NCBI GenBank assembly: GCA_031287655.1
Contig: JAITSR010000179.1
Coordinates: forward strand, 1 to 5,861
From: Clostridiales bacterium
Lineage (GTDB): Bacteria > Bacillota > Clostridia > WRLR01
Direction: 5' to 3'
Length of the DNA: 5,861 nucleotides
In this document: positions 5,823 to 5,861 of the stretch, one piece after another
Layout: each line of letters opens with the position of its first letter
Position numbering within the stretch: position 1 is the stretch's first letter
Translations under genes and position numbers: made by a program
Notes under the pieces: model-generated
The model's database searches: none
What the model was told of the DNA's origin: nothing
The model's input: the letters and a program-made list of their open reading frames with translations, nothing else

Positions 5823-5861
5823 TTATCCCAAAGCCAACAGCGCGTCGATATCATCTAACCG
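5823..5861 (-). CDS. C-terminal fragment of an unidentified minus-strand gene
   Basis: From the right edge the minus strand reads RLDDIDALLALG followed by TAA (5823-5825). The acidic, Leu-rich tail and codons such as GAC, GCG and CTG fit the GC-rich genes of this window. The stop falls 7 bp before the 5775-5815 hairpin, as expected for a gene end. Only 12 codons plus the stop are present, so no function can be proposed and the frame may be fortuitous. Confidence 0.45.
   Translation of the reverse strand, partial: RLDDIDALLALG

Noticed and set aside
1..5861. tRNA or rRNA genes, CRISPR arrays, insertion sequences
   Set aside because: No cloverleaf-like sequence, regularly spaced repeats, transposase motifs or terminal inverted repeats with target duplications were seen on either strand.

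Overview
The window holds six genes or gene fragments from what looks like a moderately high-GC member of the Bacillota, probably the class Clostridia. The reasons are the A/G-rich Shine-Dalgarno sites of the AAAGGA or GAGGG type, sigma-A-like TTGACA/TATAAT promoters, and protein families (a MATE pump, an EstA-like esterase and a kinase-like protein with a DFYEGSIM loop) whose closest recalled relatives are in Firmicutes. The species cannot be named from the sequence. Base composition is mosaic: hand-counted 60-base samples give 78% G+C inside the HAD gene (1801-1860), 45% inside the ATPase gene (3121-3180), and both 77% (3961-4020) and 38% (4141-4200) inside the kinase-like gene.

Layout from left to right: a MATE-family multidrug/cation exporter on the minus strand runs off the left edge, missing at most its last few residues (1-1364). 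Upstream of it on the same strand is a HAD-superfamily phosphatase/phosphomutase-like gene (1503-2180). This gene has its own near-perfect promoter, placed so close to the ATG that the transcript should be leaderless. Further upstream, still on the minus strand, is a two-gene operon: a protein-kinase-like gene (3821-4705) followed by a gene for an AAA+ ATPase with a C-terminal PD-(D/E)XK-like domain (2280-3824). The two overlap by ATGA and are probably translationally coupled.

An A+T-rich divergent regulatory region (about 4706-4947) separates this operon from a plus-strand EstA/esterase-D-type alpha/beta hydrolase (4948-5727), which has a good TTTACA-17-TATAAT promoter. To the right lies a perfect 19-bp inverted repeat (5775-5815). 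It sits between the esterase stop and the stop codon of a second minus-strand gene, of which only the last 12 codons plus stop are visible (5823-5861). It is best read as a shared, bidirectional transcription-stop hairpin between convergent genes.

The MATE, HAD and esterase genes look like ordinary housekeeping or accessory metabolism and share no obvious pathway. The part most worth a second look is the kinase-like/ATPase pair: a kinase fold with altered catalytic-loop residues, coupled to a Walker ATPase carrying a nuclease-like domain, in a segment of different base composition. Its function is unknown; a signalling, toxin-like or defence role is only a hypothesis.
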